A stretch of DNA of 64,000 nucleotides from Anaerolineales bacterium (GTDB lineage Bacteria; Chloroflexota; Anaerolineae; JAAEKA01), in assembly GCA_020634615.1 (NCBI GenBank), contig JACKBI010000003.1, positions 248,001 through 312,000 on the forward strand. Reading direction: 5' to 3'. The translations under genes were made by a program, and so were the position numbers. The notes under the pieces are model-generated. The model made no database searches, was not told where the DNA came from, and saw nothing but the letters and a program-made list of their open reading frames with translations. The stretch's first letter is position 1; each line of letters opens with the position of its first letter. Positions 17,482 through 26,807 of the stretch are shown in pieces.

Positions 17482-17612
17482 GCCCAACACACCGTGCAAT
17501 CTGACGGCGGGAGTCTGCGCGCGCTTTTCAGGCAGTTTGCGTGGCTGGAAGTTGGTCCCGGCAAAATGGCGTTTCGTCCCACCCACCTGCGGTAATGCAC
17601 CCGTCGTTAGCG
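17482..17612 (+). repeat. Integron attC-like site (degenerate)
   Basis: Begins with GCCCAAC (fits the RYYYAAC core) and ends with GTTAGCG (imperfect GTTRRRY), with internal GTGCA (near the left end) and TGCAC (near the right end) arms. Size (~131 bp), a CTGACGGCGGG stretch just inside the left core and a CTGCGG near the right end resemble large chromosomal attC sites. The right core deviates at two positions, so this is a tentative call. Confidence 0.35.
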
Positions 17613-18229
17613 GGCTGTCGACGGACATGCGGTATTTCGGTTTAGCCAATGATTTGTTCAAAGACGAGATCCCTGCAATTTAAGATAAAGTTGTCATGCA
17701 TCTACCGAGTCAAATGTTGAGATTGGTGAAAGCAGCATTCGTAGTTTCGAGTTGATCGAGAACGAAAAACTGTGGGAGCTACTGAGCGGATGCGTTCACT
17801 GTTTCAAGAAATGTTCGGGAACAAGAAGCTGGACGGAGACAACCGAAACAGTAATGCTGCTTCACTGCGCCACGCATCGCCAGAATACAGAAACAGGTCA
17901 ACCCCCTAATCGAGACCTCATGTCCATAGGACTACATAAGTAACGTATGTCCGATGGTGAAAAGTAAACCCGCATCGTACTTTCTTCCGTCAATCGAAAA
18001 AAGTACGGATTCCCAGTCAGTCACTGGTTTGATCTACTGGGAGATAAAAAGATTTCAAACACATAGAGATGGTTGACTTGCTAAAAGTGAGCATGGAGTT
18101 GGTCATGGTCATGCCAATGCGCTCGTAGCCTACTCGCAAACAGGAAGGTCTGTGAGGAGCATCAGGTTGATGCTATCGTCTCCAAAGCCCCAGTCTGGTC
18201 AACCAACCAGGCCTCGCCAACATTGTATC

Positions 18230-18251
18230 CGGCGGACGGCGGCGTCCGCCG
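18230..18251. repeat. GC-rich hairpin
   Basis: CGGCGGACG and CGTCCGCCG arms around GCGG. Flanking CGCCAAC on the left and GTTCGA on the right could extend the pairing, hinting at a second decayed attC-like structure. Confidence 0.35.
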
Positions 18252-18314
18252 AGCATACTGTCAAAGTTCGAGTAGAAGTCAGCACTTCACCATATGTCAA
18301 CAAAGGAGAAAATC

Positions 18315-18597
18315 ATGTACATTTTACAAATTGAACATCCAGTCCCAAGTTACGAAGGTTGGAAAAAAGCCTTCGAGAGTGACCCGGTTGGCCGGCAGAA
18401 AATGGGCGTCCGCCGATACCAGATTCTCCGACCAACCGACAATCCCAATCACGTGATGATTGCGCTTGAGTTTGATACTTAACAAGAAGCTGAAGCGTTG
18501 CTCGCCGCTATGAAAGTTGTGGGGACGCGTCGAAGGTACAGTCATGACGAATCCTCAATCGCGGATTGTTGAGATCGTGGAAACCAAAAGTTACTGA
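18315..18597 (+). pseudogene. Small alpha/beta-barrel-like protein, stop plus frameshift
   Basis: AGGAGAAAATC precedes ATG 18315. The frame reads 'MYILQIEHPVPSYEGWKKAF' and on to 'VMIALEFDT', then hits TAA at 18480-18482. It resumes in frame as 'QEAEALLAAMKVV' and after a one-base shift as 'WGRVEGTVMTNPQSRIVEIV', ending at TGA 18595-18597. Reconstructed length is ~93 residues, like small dimeric ferredoxin-fold proteins often found on gene cassettes. Family assignment is by eye. Confidence 0.55.
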
Positions 18598-20716
18598 CAG
18601 AATTGAACCTGTCGTGGAACCGCTCCGGCCAAGAGACCACCTCCCCCACACCTGGTCCGCGTTCTTTGCCCGCCACGGCAGCCTGACGCCTGTCCAGGAG
18701 CAGGCCATCCCGTTCATCCTCGCGGGACGCGCCACGCTGGTCAGCGCGCCGACGGCCTCGGGCAAGACGGAGGCGGTCATTGCGCCGCTGCTGGAGCGCT
18801 ACCTGTTAGGTCCAACCGCCGCCCGCGGGGACGCACCCACCCTCCACATCCTCTACATCTGTCCCACGCGCGCGCTGGTGCGCGATCTCTACGAGCGGCT
18901 GGCCGGGCCGCTGGCTGGCTTGAACGTTTCGCTGGGCATGAAAAGCGGCGATACCGGGCCGGTCTCCACCAGCCAGCCGCCGGCCGTGCTGATCACCACT
19001 CCCGAGTCGACCGACTCGCTGCTGACACGGGCGCCTCGTCTGCTGGCGTCGCTACAGGCCGTCGTACTCGACGAGATCCATCTCTTCGACGGCGGGGTGC
19101 GGGGCGACCATCTGCGCTGCCTGTTGCAGCGCATCGAATACGTCCGCGCCTACAGCCAGCGCGCGGCCGGCGTCGATCCGCCGATTCCGCTGCAACGGGT
19201 GGCGCTGTCGGCTACCGTCCCGGAGCCGGAGGCTGTTGCCCGCCGCTTTCTGGCCGGGGACAGCCCGGCCGGCGAGGCTGCGATCGTAGCCGTCAGCGGC
19301 GGCCGCCAGATCGAAGCCGCGACCCAGCCGTTATACGGCCTCGACGACCTCGTCATCGCGCTGGCACAGCGGGCGGGCGATCGGCTGGGAATCTACAAGA
19401 CCCTGATCTTCTGCAACACCCGCAACGAGGTGGAGCAGATCGCGGCCTATCTGCGCGGCCGGCTGCCTTTCGAGGCGGCGCTGTTCGTCCACTACTCCAA
19501 CGTGGACGCGGCCCGGCGGCGGGAGGTGGAGGACGGCTTCGCCCAGGCCAGCGTCGCCATCTGCGTCGCCAGCTCGACGCTGGAGCTGGGCATCGACATC
19601 GGCAGCATCGACGATGTCGCGCTGGTCGGACCGCCGCCGTCGCTGACTTCCTTATTGCAGCGCATCGGTCGCGGCGGCCGGCGCACCGGCGTCACCCGGG
19701 TGCTGTGCCTGCCGCGCAGCGCGCTGGAAGATGTGCGCTTCGCCGCGCTGCTGGAGCTTGCCAGCGATCCCGCGCTTGCCGCCCGTTTCCAGCCCGCCGC
19801 TTCCCCGTTTCGCCCCTCCGTCCTGGTGCAGCAGATATTCAGCCTGCTCAAGCAAAGCCCCACAGGCGGCATCCGGCTGGCCGACCTGCGCCGCGTCGCG
19901 CCGGGTGAGTTCGACGACACGGTGTTGCGCCAGATCCTCGATCACCTCGTCGAACTGGACTACCTGCGCCACGGCGGGCTGGGGGAATGGCGGCCGGCGC
20001 AGCGGCTGCACGATCTGGCCGACCGGCACGAGATCTACAGCAACATCGGCGCCGATCCGCTGGCCGCGGTGGTGGTCGATGCCTTCAGCGGCCGGACGAT
20101 CGCGCAGACCCGGCGGGTGCTGGCTAAAGGCGAGACGTTCTTGCTGGACGGTAAGCTGTTGGAGGTGGTGTGGCGCGACCGCTATCGGCTGGGTGTGCGG
20201 CCGGTGGCAAAGCAGCGCAGCGACGAAACGCTACGCTTCACGACCGCGCCCTATGCGGTGCCGGTTGAGGTCGGCCAGGCCATGGCTGCGCATCTCGGAC
20301 TCGCGCCGAACCAGATGGCGCTGGTCCACGGCGCCGAACATACGGTGCTGTTTCACTTCTGGGGCAGCCTCTACGGCGCGCTGCTGGCAGCCATCTTGCA
20401 GGCCAGCCTGTGGCCGGAAGAGGACGATGGGATTGTGTCTTCCCTCAGCGAGGTATGCCTGCGCCTGCCGGCTGGTCTCGCCAGGCTGCCGGCATGGGAC
20501 GAGTTCCTGGCGCGCCAGGAACTGCGCCGGCTGATGCCGCGCGTCGAGCCCTCCCTGGATCTGGGACGCTTCCACCCGCTCCTGCCCCCCGATCTGGCCT
20601 ATCTGGCCGCACAGGTGCAATGTGACCTGCCGCGCTTCGAGCAGCTCTACCGCGCCGCCACGCTGGTGAGTCCGCCGGCCGGTTTGCGGTCGCAGCTGCT
20701 GGAACTCATCGAATAG
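18566..20716 (+). CDS. Lhr-like DEAD/DEAH helicase (BrxHI type)
   Basis: 716 residues. Superfamily 2 motifs: Walker A 'SAPTASGKTE' (about 57-66), motif Ia 'CPTRALVRD', motif Ib 'TTPES', motif II 'DEIH' (about 173), motif III 'SATV', and C-terminal 'ASSTLELGIDIG' and 'QRIGRGGRR' (motif VI). Lhr/BrxHI helicases of this size accompany BrxD-like ATPases in BREX-type loci. The start is doubtful: TTG 18566 lies inside the preceding pseudogene and has no ribosome site, with GTG 18614 as an alternative. The true N-terminus and promoter may have been displaced by the decayed insert. Its stop is four bases from the convergent MaoC gene. Confidence 0.8.
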   Translation: MLRSWKPKVTDRIEPVVEPLRPRDHLPHTWSAFFARHGSLTPVQEQAIPFILAGRATLVSAPTASGKTEAVIAPLLERYLLGPTAARGDAPTLHILYICPTRALVRDLYERLAGPLAGLNVSLGMKSGDTGPVSTSQPPAVLITTPESTDSLLTRAPRLLASLQAVVLDEIHLFDGGVRGDHLRCLLQRIEYVRAYSQRAAGVDPPIPLQRVALSATVPEPEAVARRFLAGDSPAGEAAIVAVSGGRQIEAATQPLYGLDDLVIALAQRAGDRLGIYKTLIFCNTRNEVEQIAAYLRGRLPFEAALFVHYSNVDAARRREVEDGFAQASVAICVASSTLELGIDIGSIDDVALVGPPPSLTSLLQRIGRGGRRTGVTRVLCLPRSALEDVRFAALLELASDPALAARFQPAASPFRPSVLVQQIFSLLKQSPTGGIRLADLRRVAPGEFDDTVLRQILDHLVELDYLRHGGLGEWRPAQRLHDLADRHEIYSNIGADPLAAVVVDAFSGRTIAQTRRVLAKGETFLLDGKLLEVVWRDRYRLGVRPVAKQRSDETLRFTTAPYAVPVEVGQAMAAHLGLAPNQMALVHGAEHTVLFHFWGSLYGALLAAILQASLWPEEDDGIVSSLSEVCLRLPAGLARLPAWDEFLARQELRRLMPRVEPSLDLGRFHPLLPPDLAYLAAQVQCDLPRFEQLYRAATLVSPPAGLRSQLLELIE

Positions 20717-20720
20717 CGAC

Positions 20721-21137
20721 CTACAGCGCCGCCACGAACTCCCCCTTGACCTTACGGTGGCCGGTCTGGTCCACCGCCTCGACCTCGCAGCGGACCCGCT
20801 GCTCGCCGTCCGCCTCGTATTTCTCCACAACCTTGCCGCTGACAGTGATCTCGTCGCCCGGCCGGCTGATGCCGGTGAAGCGTACGCCGAACCTGCGCAC
20901 CTGGTCGGGCCGCACCCAGTCGGTGATCATCTGGCCGACAAAGCCCATAATCACCATGCCGTGGGTGATGACGCCGCCGTTGCCGCTGTCAACGCCAGCC
21001 TGGTGCACCGTGTGGATGGGATTGAAGTCGCCCGATGCGCCGCTGTAGCGCACTAGTTGAATCTCAGTAATCGGCGGCTTGGTCAGCGCTGGGAGCGCAT
21101 CGCCAACGGTGATATCTTCAAATCGTGGATCAGTCAT
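20721..21137 (-). CDS. MaoC-type enoyl-CoA hydratase subunit
   Basis: 138 residues from ATG 21137, with GAGG seven bases upstream. A single hot-dog domain with the R-hydratase signature 'YSGASGDFNPIHT' (Asp and His catalytic) and the helix 'GGVITHGMVIMGFVGQMITD'. Such proteins hydrate enoyl-CoA esters. Together with the MaoC N-like protein at 21662-22126 it probably forms a two-subunit hydratase; in the ethylmalonyl-CoA pathway that would be mesaconyl-CoA hydratase (inference from neighbours). Last gene of the acyl-CoA block, separated from its partner by the GxxExxY element. Confidence 0.85.
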   Translation of the reverse strand: MTDPRFEDITVGDALPALTKPPITEIQLVRYSGASGDFNPIHTVHQAGVDSGNGGVITHGMVIMGFVGQMITDWVRPDQVRRFGVRFTGISRPGDEITVSGKVVEKYEADGEQRVRCEVEAVDQTGHRKVKGEFVAAL

Positions 21138-21157
21138 CTGAATGCCTCGCAGAAATT

Positions 21158-21654
21158 GGACGCGGATGAACGCGGAAAACGCGGACAGGTTTGTCAATCA
21201 GCATTTTCAGGTAGCCAGGTTGCTGTCTTGCCGATGTTGTCGAACGCCTTGCGTATGAACTGCGGTTTGGGACCGAAGTTGAGCAATAGTCCGACTTCGT
21301 ACGGTGTGGCCCGCAGGTAGTTAAGGAGTTGTGCCTCGTGCTCGTCAGCCAACGCCCTGGCGGCCTTGAGTTCCACGATTACCTTGTCTTCGACAACCAG
21401 ATCGGCGTAGTATTCGCCGACGATTTCATGTCCATAGTACACCGCGATCCGTTGCTGTTGCACCACCTTGAGTCCCATCTGCCGCAATTCAATCGCCATA
21501 GCGTTCTCGTACACCTTCTCCAGAAAGCCATAGCCCAGCCGCCGGTACACGCGCTTGAAAAACGCCGCCAGAATCTTGCTGGTAATCTCCTCGTGCTTGA
21601 GTTTCATCCGGTTCCCCTTCCAAACTTCCGCGTCCTCCGCGTGCATCCGCGTCC
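21158..21654. mobile_element. Inverted-repeat-bounded GxxExxY element
   Basis: The left end (21158-21187) starts GGACGCGGATGAACGCGG and the right end, read on the minus strand (21654-21625), starts GGACGCGGATGCACGCGG. About 25 of 30 bases match in inverted orientation. Each end is made of repeated ACGCGGA words. The enclosed DNA carries a single gene (21194-21607) and separates two hydratase genes that would otherwise be adjacent. No target-site duplication could be confirmed. Confidence 0.55.
21194..21607 (-). CDS. GxxExxY protein (PDDEXK-like nuclease fold)
   Basis: 137 residues from ATG 21607, preceded by GGAAGGGGA. The family signature is present: 'GYGFLEKVYENAMAIEL' (GxxExxY), then a split nuclease-like core 'VGEYYADLVVEDKVIVELKA' with D, E and K in the expected order, and 'LLNYLRATPYEVGLLLNFG' at the end. 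Biochemical function is not established for the family; nuclease activity is inferred from the fold. It lies alone between inverted repeats, inside an unrelated metabolic operon. Confidence 0.85.
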   Translation of the reverse strand: MKLKHEEITSKILAAFFKRVYRRLGYGFLEKVYENAMAIELRQMGLKVVQQQRIAVYYGHEIVGEYYADLVVEDKVIVELKAARALADEHEAQLLNYLRATPYEVGLLLNFGPKPQFIRKAFDNIGKTATWLPENAD

Positions 21655-21661
21655 AGTATGC

Positions 21662-22126
21662 CTACCATCGTACGACCATGGTCGCGCGGGCGATGACTTT
21701 GACGGCGCCGTGCTGGTCGCGGTAGGTCGCGCGCGTCCTGACCATGTCCATGGGGCCAGCGCTGCCTTCCTTGCGGTCGATGCTGACGATCTCCAGCTCG
21801 CCGGTGATGTCGTCGCCGGGGCTTAATGTGCCGAAGTACTCGTACTCCTCCTCGCCGTGCAGCACCCGCAGCAGGTCAGCGCCCATCTCGCCCAGCAGGG
21901 CGCGCGTCTCGGCGCCGGCTGGCGTGCCGCCCCAGAAGCGAAACAGCGTCGGAAAGGTCAGCGGCGCGATGATGTCCGGGTAGCCGGCCGCCTGGGTCGC
22001 TTCCTTGTCGAGAAACAGCGAATTGTCATCGCCCAGCGCCATGGCCAGCTCGCGAATCTTGCTGGCATCCACCTGATACCGAATCAGCGGCAGTTTCTTG
22101 CCGATGTAGCTGTGGTCGAGCATCAT
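21662..22126 (-). CDS. MaoC N-terminal-type hydratase subunit (FAS1 dehydratase-like)
   Basis: 154 residues; ATG ATG at 22126/22123. It resembles the MaoC_dehydrat_N family: 'YIGKKLPLIRYQVDASKIRE' followed by 'LAMALGDDNSLF', 'GYPDIIAPLTFPTLF' and a late 'GDDITGELEIVSIDRKEGS'. These lack the full catalytic Asp/His pair and pair with a catalytic MaoC partner, here the 20721-21137 product. Proposed role: half of an enoyl-CoA (mesaconyl-CoA) hydratase. Confidence 0.8.
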   Translation of the reverse strand: MMLDHSYIGKKLPLIRYQVDASKIRELAMALGDDNSLFLDKEATQAAGYPDIIAPLTFPTLFRFWGGTPAGAETRALLGEMGADLLRVLHGEEEYEYFGTLSPGDDITGELEIVSIDRKEGSAGPMDMVRTRATYRDQHGAVKVIARATMVVRW

Positions 22127-22140
22127 TCGTCCTTTCGTCG

Positions 22141-22235
22141 GAGGGGGGAAGGGAAAAGATGGAACAGAAGGAAAGGAGGGAAAGCAGGAAGTCTATGTTT
22201 CCCTTCTTTCCCTCGTTTCCTTCCTTTCCCTTCTG
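22141..22235. repeat. Purine/pyrimidine word hairpin
   Basis: A GGAAGG-type purine arm (22141-22191) faces a CCTTCC-type pyrimidine arm (22197-22235), an imperfect ~40-bp stem. It fills the gap between two co-oriented genes. Confidence 0.6.
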
Positions 22236-23933
<1,698 letters not shown>

Positions 23934-23960
23934 GACCGCTCCTGTAACCTATACTTCACC

Positions 23961-25412
23961 TTATACCGTTTTCTTATACGCCCGGTTCTGCACGATCTTG
24001 ACGAAGGAACGCCCGTGCAGTTCCTCCAGGGTGATGCCGGTGGCCACGGCTTCTTCCTCGGTGATGGCGCCGCAGGCGATGCCGCGCAGGAAGAAGTTGA
24101 GCAGGCCCTGGCCGGTCGCCGCGTCGTCGAACATGTTGCCGCTCAACGTGGCCTGGGCAGCCGCGTCTACAAAACGGTTGAGGCGCATGGAAGCGTCATC
24201 GAGGCTCTCCAGGAAGAAAGTGTAGATGGCAGCATAGCGCACCGGCAACTGCGCCGGGTTGAGGTCCCAGCCCTGGTAGTAGGCGTGACGCAACGAGTGG
24301 CGAATGTTGTCATAGTGCAGCTTCCAGGCGGCGTGCACCACTGCCAGGTTTTCGGCTTCCTGCTGCGCAGTCAGAAAAGTACCCTTGGGCGCGCGGTGGG
24401 GGCCGATCGGCATGGTCGTGGTTGCGCCGTCACTGACACTGACGCCGGTGCCGGCCAGGCTGACCTGCAACACGTGGCGCGCAAAGTCGGCGGCGGGATG
24501 CGTATGCGTCTGGTAGTGGGCGGTGATGTTAACCAGCGCGGTGTAGTCGTAGGTGCCGAAGGCGCAGTACCTGACCCGTCCGTTGCCCGCCCGCACCAAT
24601 GGGTTGACGGTGTTCTCGCCCAGATGATTGATGATGGACTGCGGCGTCTCAATCATCAGGTCGAGACCAATGACGCCCGGTTTGATGCCGTTCCTCTGCT
24701 CCAGTTGCTCCACCAGTTCGGCCAGCGCCGCGACCTGCTCCGGCATGGTCACCTTGGGCAGCGTGACGACAAAATTAGCTGGCACTTTGCCGCCGCTGGC
24801 GTCGGCCAGCGCGGTGATGGCCAGATCCAGCGTGCGCACGGCCCGTTGGTAACTCTCCAGCGTAAACGGCTTGATGCGGATGCCGATAAAGGGCGGCAGT
24901 GTGCCGGCGGTCATCCCTTCGGCCAGTTGCTCGCCGACGGTGATGGCGTGGAAGTCCTCTTCCTCGTCGGGCCGGTTGCCGTAGCCGTCCTCGAAATCGA
25001 CGCGGTAGTCTTCCACCGGCTCGCGCAGCAACTTTTCGCGCACGCGCCTGTAAACCGTGTAGGCCATCCAGGCCGGCTCGTTGGCGCAGCAGATGGCATC
25101 CGGATCGTGCTCGATGACCTGACCCAGGTGGGCGATTTCCGCTTCTCCTGCCGGCAATGTCTCGGCGCCTGGCAAGCCCAGCGCCCTGGCGAACGCAACG
25201 AAGTTCGGCGCATAAGCGTTTAGGTTGCGCAGCGCAATGCCGCCCAGTTTGGCTGCCGTATCCGCTTTGAACAGATGTCCGCCGCCGTAGACGGTATGCA
25301 CCGGCTGGCGGGTGGTCACGTCGCCGGGATAGTCGCGGCGGAATTGCTCGTTGGCCGCCTCGATACGCTGCGTGATGCCGGCGATGCTTTCGGGTGTGAA
25401 GGTTGTTTTCAT
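23961..25412 (-). CDS. CitE/HpcH-type acyl-CoA lyase, long form (DUF6986-like)
   Basis: 483 residues, longer than usual malyl-CoA lyases (~320). Aldolase-family landmarks: 'YRVDFEDGYGNRPDEEE' (metal/CoA region), 'FIGIRIKPF', 'PKVTMPEQV', 'GLDLMIETPQSI' (metal-binding Glu) and 'YCAFGTYDYTALVNI'. The family cleaves or condenses CoA thioesters or related oxo-acids. In this cluster the missing step is beta-methylmalyl-CoA cleavage to glyoxylate and propionyl-CoA, so it may substitute for Mcl1 (inference). Long-form relatives have been annotated loosely elsewhere, so substrate is open. Confidence 0.75.
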   Translation of the reverse strand: MKTTFTPESIAGITQRIEAANEQFRRDYPGDVTTRQPVHTVYGGGHLFKADTAAKLGGIALRNLNAYAPNFVAFARALGLPGAETLPAGEAEIAHLGQVIEHDPDAICCANEPAWMAYTVYRRVREKLLREPVEDYRVDFEDGYGNRPDEEEDFHAITVGEQLAEGMTAGTLPPFIGIRIKPFTLESYQRAVRTLDLAITALADASGGKVPANFVVTLPKVTMPEQVAALAELVEQLEQRNGIKPGVIGLDLMIETPQSIINHLGENTVNPLVRAGNGRVRYCAFGTYDYTALVNITAHYQTHTHPAADFARHVLQVSLAGTGVSVSDGATTTMPIGPHRAPKGTFLTAQQEAENLAVVHAAWKLHYDNIRHSLRHAYYQGWDLNPAQLPVRYAAIYTFFLESLDDASMRLNRFVDAAAQATLSGNMFDDAATGQGLLNFFLRGIACGAITEEEAVATGITLEELHGRSFVKIVQNRAYKKTV

Positions 25413-25429
25413 AGCTGCACTCTCTTTAG

Positions 25430-25510
25430 CAGTAATCAGTGATCAGTTGTCAGTAATCAGTTCTGACTGTCTTCTGATCACTGGTAACTGGTCACTGATA
25501 ACCGATCACC
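25430..25510. repeat. Iterated ATCAGTAATCAG word hairpin
   Basis: Degenerate CAGTAATCAG / CAGTGATCAG words on the left (25430-25462) face CTGATCACTGGTAACTGG-type words on the right (25474-25510), forming a long imperfect stem between co-oriented genes. A near-identical word set occurs at 59421-59514. Confidence 0.6.
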
Positions 25511-25512
25511 GT

Positions 25513-26685
25513 TTACTTCCGCTCCGGTATCAACCGCCGGGCGATGACCTCGGCCTGGATCTCGCTGGTGCCCTCGAATATCTTGAAGATACGGCCGTCG
25601 CGCCAGAAGCGGTGCGCGGGGTACTCCATCGCGTAGCCGTAGCCGCCGAAGATCTGCAACGCATCGCTGGTGACTTTTTCAACCATGTCGGCTGCGAACA
25701 GCTTGGCCATGCCGGCTTCCAAATCGGAACGCTGGCCGGCATCTTTCTTCTGTGCTGCGAAGTAGGTGAGCTGGCGGGCGGCTTCGATGTCGGTCGCCAT
25801 GTGGGCCAGCTTGTGCTGGATGACCTGGAACTCGGCGATGGGCTTGCCAAACTGCTCGCGTTCCTGGGCATATTGCAGCGCAGCGTCAAAGGCAGCCTGC
25901 GCCACACCGACCGCGCGCGCCGCGGTTTGAATGCGCGCCGTCTCGTAGACGCCCATCAACTGGTAGAAGCCGCGCCCCTCCACCCCGCCGATCAGGTTCT
26001 CGGCCGGCACCTCGAAATCCTCGAAGTTGAGGCTGAACGACTTCATGCCGTAGTAGCCGATGGTGGGAATCGGCGCACCGGTGAGCTGTGGCGGGACGAA
26101 CTCATTGCCCGGTGTCTTCTCCACCACGAACATCGACAACCCCTTGTGGCGCTTGCTGACATCGGGATTGGTACGCGCCAGCACGGTCATGATATGGGCG
26201 CGGTTGGCGAAGGTGATCCACGTCTTGGCGCCGTTGAGCAGATAGCTGCCGTTGGCTTGCTTGACAGCGCGCAGTTGCATGCCGGCCGTGTCGGAGCCAG
26301 CATTCGGCTCGGTGAACGCCGCTGCGGGCAGGATGTCCCCGGCCGCGATGCCCGGCAGCCAGCGTTCTTTTTGCGCGTCCGTCCCGCCGTTTAGCAGAAG
26401 TCCGCCAGCGATAAGCATCCTTGTCATCACCGATCCCACAGACAGCCAGACCCGGCTCAGTTCCTCGGTGACCAGCGTGATGGTCAGGGTATCCATGCCC
26501 AGACCGCCGTACTGTTCGGGAATCGCCATCGCAAAGTAGCCGAGATCGGCCATCTTGCGGATGATGGGCATCGGTATCTCGGCGCCCTCGTTGTAGAGGT
26601 CGTGGGCGACCGGCGCCACCTCTTTTTCGGCAAACTTGCGCGTCTCGCGCCGGATCGTCTCGTATTCACCTGTTAGAACTGTCAT
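25513..26685 (-). CDS. Acyl-CoA dehydrogenase (candidate methylsuccinyl-CoA dehydrogenase)
   Basis: 390 residues from ATG 26685 with a GAGGAAGG box. Family motifs: 'AAFTEPNAGSDTAGM' (FAD/substrate), 'KTWITFANRA', 'REQFGKPIAEFQVIQHKLA', 'LQIFGGYGYAMEYPAHRFWR' and 'FKIFEGTSEIQ', whose Glu is the usual catalytic base. It oxidises acyl-CoA to enoyl-CoA with electrons passed to ETF. Lying between Ccr and the lyase, methylsuccinyl-CoA to mesaconyl-CoA is the expected reaction (inference). The long N-terminal extension of proteobacterial Mcd is absent. Confidence 0.88.
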   Translation of the reverse strand: MTVLTGEYETIRRETRKFAEKEVAPVAHDLYNEGAEIPMPIIRKMADLGYFAMAIPEQYGGLGMDTLTITLVTEELSRVWLSVGSVMTRMLIAGGLLLNGGTDAQKERWLPGIAAGDILPAAAFTEPNAGSDTAGMQLRAVKQANGSYLLNGAKTWITFANRAHIMTVLARTNPDVSKRHKGLSMFVVEKTPGNEFVPPQLTGAPIPTIGYYGMKSFSLNFEDFEVPAENLIGGVEGRGFYQLMGVYETARIQTAARAVGVAQAAFDAALQYAQEREQFGKPIAEFQVIQHKLAHMATDIEAARQLTYFAAQKKDAGQRSDLEAGMAKLFAADMVEKVTSDALQIFGGYGYAMEYPAHRFWRDGRIFKIFEGTSEIQAEVIARRLIPERK

Positions 26686-26709
26686 AGTTCCTTCCTCATA
26701 GAATGACAC

Positions 26710-26795
26710 GGTGAGGGGTGACAAGGTGACAAGGTGCGTCAGATGCCGTCACCATGTCACCTTGTTTTCCTGTGTACTTGTTTCCCTGTCACCGA
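26710..26795. repeat. Iterated GGTGACAA word hairpin
   Basis: The left arm GGTGAGGGGTGACAAGGTG continues to 26736; the right arm starts CACCATGTCACCTTGT at 26750 and decays into related words. It sits between co-oriented ccr and dehydrogenase genes. Confidence 0.6.
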
Positions 26796-26807
26796 ATCAG
26801 CTGGGCA

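Larger units (their letters stand above)
16958..18314. other. Degenerate AT-richer spacer with no intact gene
   Basis: About 1.36 kb with only short, mutually inconsistent frames. A ribosome-like AAGGAGAG near 17080 precedes ATG 17097, but that 77-codon frame has no recognisable domain. Base composition is visibly less GC-rich than the flanks. It contains the attC-like hairpin (17482-17612) and a GC hairpin (18230-18251). Best read as decayed, probably imported DNA. Confidence 0.55.

Noticed and set aside
17467..17683. Overlapping ~65-codon open frames on both strands
   Set aside because: They lie within the attC-like hairpin; the mirrored frames reflect its inverted structure. No ribosome site.
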